From: Flavobacterium noncentrifugens
GTDB taxonomy: Bacteria; Bacteroidota; Bacteroidia; Flavobacteriales; Flavobacteriaceae
Assembly: GCF_900100375.1 (NCBI RefSeq)
Contig: NZ_FNEZ01000003.1
Location: 344,183-408,182, forward strand
Length of the DNA stretch: 64,000 nt
Reading direction: 5' to 3'
A model generated the notes under the pieces. It was not told where the DNA came from and made no database searches. It worked only from the letters and a program-made list of their open reading frames with translations. Shown here one piece after another: positions 62,013 through 64,000 of this stretch (positions are counted from its first letter, which is position 1; every line of letters begins with the position of its first letter). Position numbers and translations under genes: made by a program.

Positions 62013-62020
62013 TATATTTG
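62013..62020 (+). promoter_or_regulatory. -7 promoter element of purB
   Basis: TATATTTG, 25 bases before the ATG. Confidence 0.5.
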
Positions 62021-62045
62021 CGCTTATCGCATAAACACACAACAA

Positions 62046-63392
62046 ATGCACCAATTAACTGAACTCAATGCGGTTTCTCCAATCGATGGCAGATACCGCA
62101 GCAAGACCATTTCCCTTTCCAAATATTTTTCTGAAGAAGCGCTGATCAAATACCGCGTGCTGGTTGAAATTGAATATTTCATCGCACTTTGCGAAACGCC
62201 ATTGCCGCAACTTACAAATATCGATCACAAGCTTTTTGAAAGTTTGCGCGACATTTACAGGAATTTTTCTGCTGAAGACGCGCAAGCGATCAAAGACATC
62301 GAAAAAACGACCAATCACGATGTAAAAGCGGTCGAATATTTTATCAAAACTGCTTTTGATAATTTGGAATTGGCCGAATATAAAGAGTTTATCCATTTTG
62401 GACTGACATCGCAGGACATTAACAATACTGCAATTCCGCTGTCGACTAAAGAAGCATTTCAAGAAGTTTATTTAAAATTGCTGATCGAACTCGTTGCCAA
62501 ATTAAAAGATTTAAGCATTGAATGGAAGGACATTCCGATGCTCGCACGCACACACGGACAACCAGCTTCTCCTACCCGACTCGGCAAAGAAGTCGGTGTT
62601 TTTGTAGAGCGTTTAGAAGAACAGATGCGACTGCTTTTCAACATTCCGTTTGCCGCGAAATTCGGTGGGGCAACCGGGAATTACAATGCACATCATGTCG
62701 CTTATCCGCAAATTGACTGGCGTAAATTTGGAAATAATTTTGTAGAAGGAAATCTTGGTTTGCATCATTCTTTTCCGACCACACAAATTGAACATTACGA
62801 TCATTTTGCCGCTTTTTTCGACGCTTTGAAACGAATCAACACAATTGTAATCGATTTGGACAGGGACATTTGGACGTATGTTTCTATGGAATATTTCAAA
62901 CAGAAAATCAAAGCTGGGGAAATCGGATCTTCTGCGATGCCGCATAAAGTGAACCCGATCGATTTTGAAAATTCGGAAGGAAATCTCGGAATTGCGAATG
63001 CGGTTTTCGAACATTTATCAGCCAAATTGCCGTTGTCGAGATTGCAGCGCGATTTGACTGATAGCACGGTTCTAAGGAATATCGGCGTACCAATCGGACA
63101 TACCCTGATCGGATTTGAAGCAACATTGAAAGGCTTGAATAAATTGCTTTTAAACGCTGACAAATTTGCTGAAGACCTCGAAAAAAACTGGGCGGTTGTT
63201 GCCGAAGCGATCCAAACGATTTTGCGACGTGAAGCCTATCCAAATCCGTATGAAGCGCTCAAAGGCTTGACAAGAACCAATACAACTATTGATAAAAATG
63301 CCATCCACAACTTCATCCACACATTAGAAGTTTCCGACGAAATTAAAGCAGAACTGCTTCGAATTACACCTGCAAATTATCTGGGAATCTAA
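62046..63392 (+). CDS. purB: Adenylosuccinate lyase
   Basis: 448 residues. Fumarase/aspartase-superfamily enzyme that cleaves SAICAR and adenylosuccinate in purine synthesis. The family signature SSAMPHKVNPIDFENSEGNL is intact, as are HFGLTSQDINNTAIPL, MLARTHGQPASPTRLGKEVG, and KFGGATGNYNAHHVAYP with the catalytic His in the middle of THGQ and HH. The first residues MHQLTELNAVSPIDGRYRSK match the family N-terminus. A terminator follows, so the gene is monocistronic. Confidence 0.95.
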   Translation: MHQLTELNAVSPIDGRYRSKTISLSKYFSEEALIKYRVLVEIEYFIALCETPLPQLTNIDHKLFESLRDIYRNFSAEDAQAIKDIEKTTNHDVKAVEYFIKTAFDNLELAEYKEFIHFGLTSQDINNTAIPLSTKEAFQEVYLKLLIELVAKLKDLSIEWKDIPMLARTHGQPASPTRLGKEVGVFVERLEEQMRLLFNIPFAAKFGGATGNYNAHHVAYPQIDWRKFGNNFVEGNLGLHHSFPTTQIEHYDHFAAFFDALKRINTIVIDLDRDIWTYVSMEYFKQKIKAGEIGSSAMPHKVNPIDFENSEGNLGIANAVFEHLSAKLPLSRLQRDLTDSTVLRNIGVPIGHTLIGFEATLKGLNKLLLNADKFAEDLEKNWAVVAEAIQTILRREAYPNPYEALKGLTRTNTTIDKNAIHNFIHTLEVSDEIKAELLRITPANYLGI

Positions 63393-63415
63393 AAAATTCT
63401 ATTTCAATAAATGAC

Positions 63416-63446
63416 AAAAGGCCGCCAAATTGAGCGGTCTTTTTTT
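63416..63446 (+). terminator. Rho-independent terminator of purB
   Basis: AAAGGCCGC / GCGGTCTTT stem (one G-T pair) with eight-base loop, then a T run. Confidence 0.85.
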
Positions 63447-63551
63447 ATCTGAAAACATTAAAAAAATGTAAAAACTTGTCGCTCCATTTTTAAAAACCGA
63501 CTTTTTTGAATATCTTACAACAATACACAAAATTCAGAAAAATAAAAGCCT

Positions 63552-64000
63552 ATGCTCGCCGAAACCGTTACTGCAACCGCCGAAACCGCCACACATTTGT
63601 ATCCGCTGATCAGCGATCTGGGTTTGATCCTGATGACTGCGGCTGTCGCTGTACTGATCTTTAAAAAAATCAAGCAGCCGTTGGTTTTGGGTTATCTTAT
63701 TGCAGGTTTTTTGGCGGGAAACCATTTCGATTTTTTTCCTTCGGTAACAGATATTAAAAGCGTGGAAGTCTGGGCAGAGATTGGCGTGATCTTTTTACTG
63801 TTCAGCCTCGGCCTCGAATTCAGTTTTAAAAAGCTTGTAAAAGTCGGTGGAACGGCTTCAATAACAGCAGTCACTCAGATTGTCGCAATGCTTTTCATTG
63901 GCTATACCGTCGGTCATTTGATGGGCTGGAAACAAATGGATTGCATTTTCCTTGGCGTTATTTTATCAATTTCTTCCACTACGATCATTCTGAAAACATT
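63552..64000 (+). CDS. CPA2-family cation:proton antiporter (cut by window edge)
   Basis: About 149 N-terminal residues are visible. After a short polar start (MLAETVTATAETATHLYPL) come membrane spans DLGLILMTAAVAVLIFKKIK and PLVLGYLIAGFLAG, then WAEIGVIFLLFSLGLEFSFK, which is the KefB/CPA2 family signature, and more spans. These are potassium or sodium/proton antiporters of the inner membrane. The C-terminal cytoplasmic part lies outside the window. The chosen ATG has no consensus promoter near it, and nothing else is recognised in the 105 bases after the purB terminator. Confidence 0.88.
   Translation, partial: MLAETVTATAETATHLYPLISDLGLILMTAAVAVLIFKKIKQPLVLGYLIAGFLAGNHFDFFPSVTDIKSVEVWAEIGVIFLLFSLGLEFSFKKLVKVGGTASITAVTQIVAMLFIGYTVGHLMGWKQMDCIFLGVILSISSTTIILKT

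Noticed and set aside
1..64000. rRNA, tRNA, CRISPR arrays, transposases, integrases and replication origins
   Set aside because: Looked for by eye; no convincing match was seen. A short tRNA could still be missed without a search.

Overview
The window looks like chromosomal DNA from a member of the Flavobacteriaceae (Bacteroidota), most likely Flavobacterium or a close relative. Four things point there: several secreted proteins with type IX secretion (T9SS) C-terminal sorting domains, a SusC/SusD polysaccharide utilization locus (PUL) with a SusR-like regulator, many Bacteroidota-type -7 promoter elements (TAnnTTTG, sometimes with an upstream TTG at 17-23 bases), and almost no Shine-Dalgarno sequences. 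No rRNA, tRNA, CRISPR array, transposase or integrase gene was recognised.

Layout. 1-7.6 kb: a cut-off beta-propeller sensor/regulator, a small T9SS protein, a UvrA, an M28 peptidase with an apparent frameshift in its signal peptide, and two unknown secreted proteins. 7.6-13.4 kb: a leftward envelope-glycan operon (YfhO-like membrane protein, glycosyltransferase, flippase) and a DUF4834 protein. 13.5-20.4 kb: outer-membrane and GNAT-like pair, a lipoprotein, an alpha-oxoamine synthase (serine palmitoyltransferase or sulfonolipid type), a cupin pair and a NYN-LOTUS protein. 20.4-26.2 kb: small unknowns, a soluble histidine kinase, a probable small RNA, a decayed ORF tail, a TauE/SafE permease, and the CbpA/CbpM chaperone pair. 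26.3-32.9 kb: a compact rightward signalling operon of receiver-kinase, triple-receiver hybrid kinase, single receiver, CheR and CheB, with no CheA, CheW or chemoreceptor. 33-45.6 kb: an AI-2E permease, then a complete leftward PUL (DUF5004 lipoprotein, DUF4961 protein, SusC, SusD, GH71/99-like, GH97) and its divergent SusR-type regulator.

45.7-50 kb holds the most foreign-looking part: a NUMOD4/HNH-like DNA-binding protein with a strong promoter, two terminators in a row, and a very AT-rich 1148-residue protein that joins S1-type RNA-binding segments to a C-terminal AlbA_2/Schlafen-like domain. 50-57 kb: a peroxiredoxin/DsbA pair, a lipoprotein and a 1483-residue T9SS adhesin-like protein with three tandem repeats. 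57-64 kb: housekeeping genes (RdgB, DEAD-box helicase, TrmH-type methylase, a sirtuin without a zinc ribbon, PurB) and a cut-off CPA2 antiporter.

The best candidates for something undescribed are the S1-AlbA_2 protein, the CheR/CheB-hybrid-kinase operon in which the kinase coiled coil may be the methylation target, and the orphan small RNA near 22.0 kb. All functional assignments come from reading the sequence and from memory of families; no database search was run.
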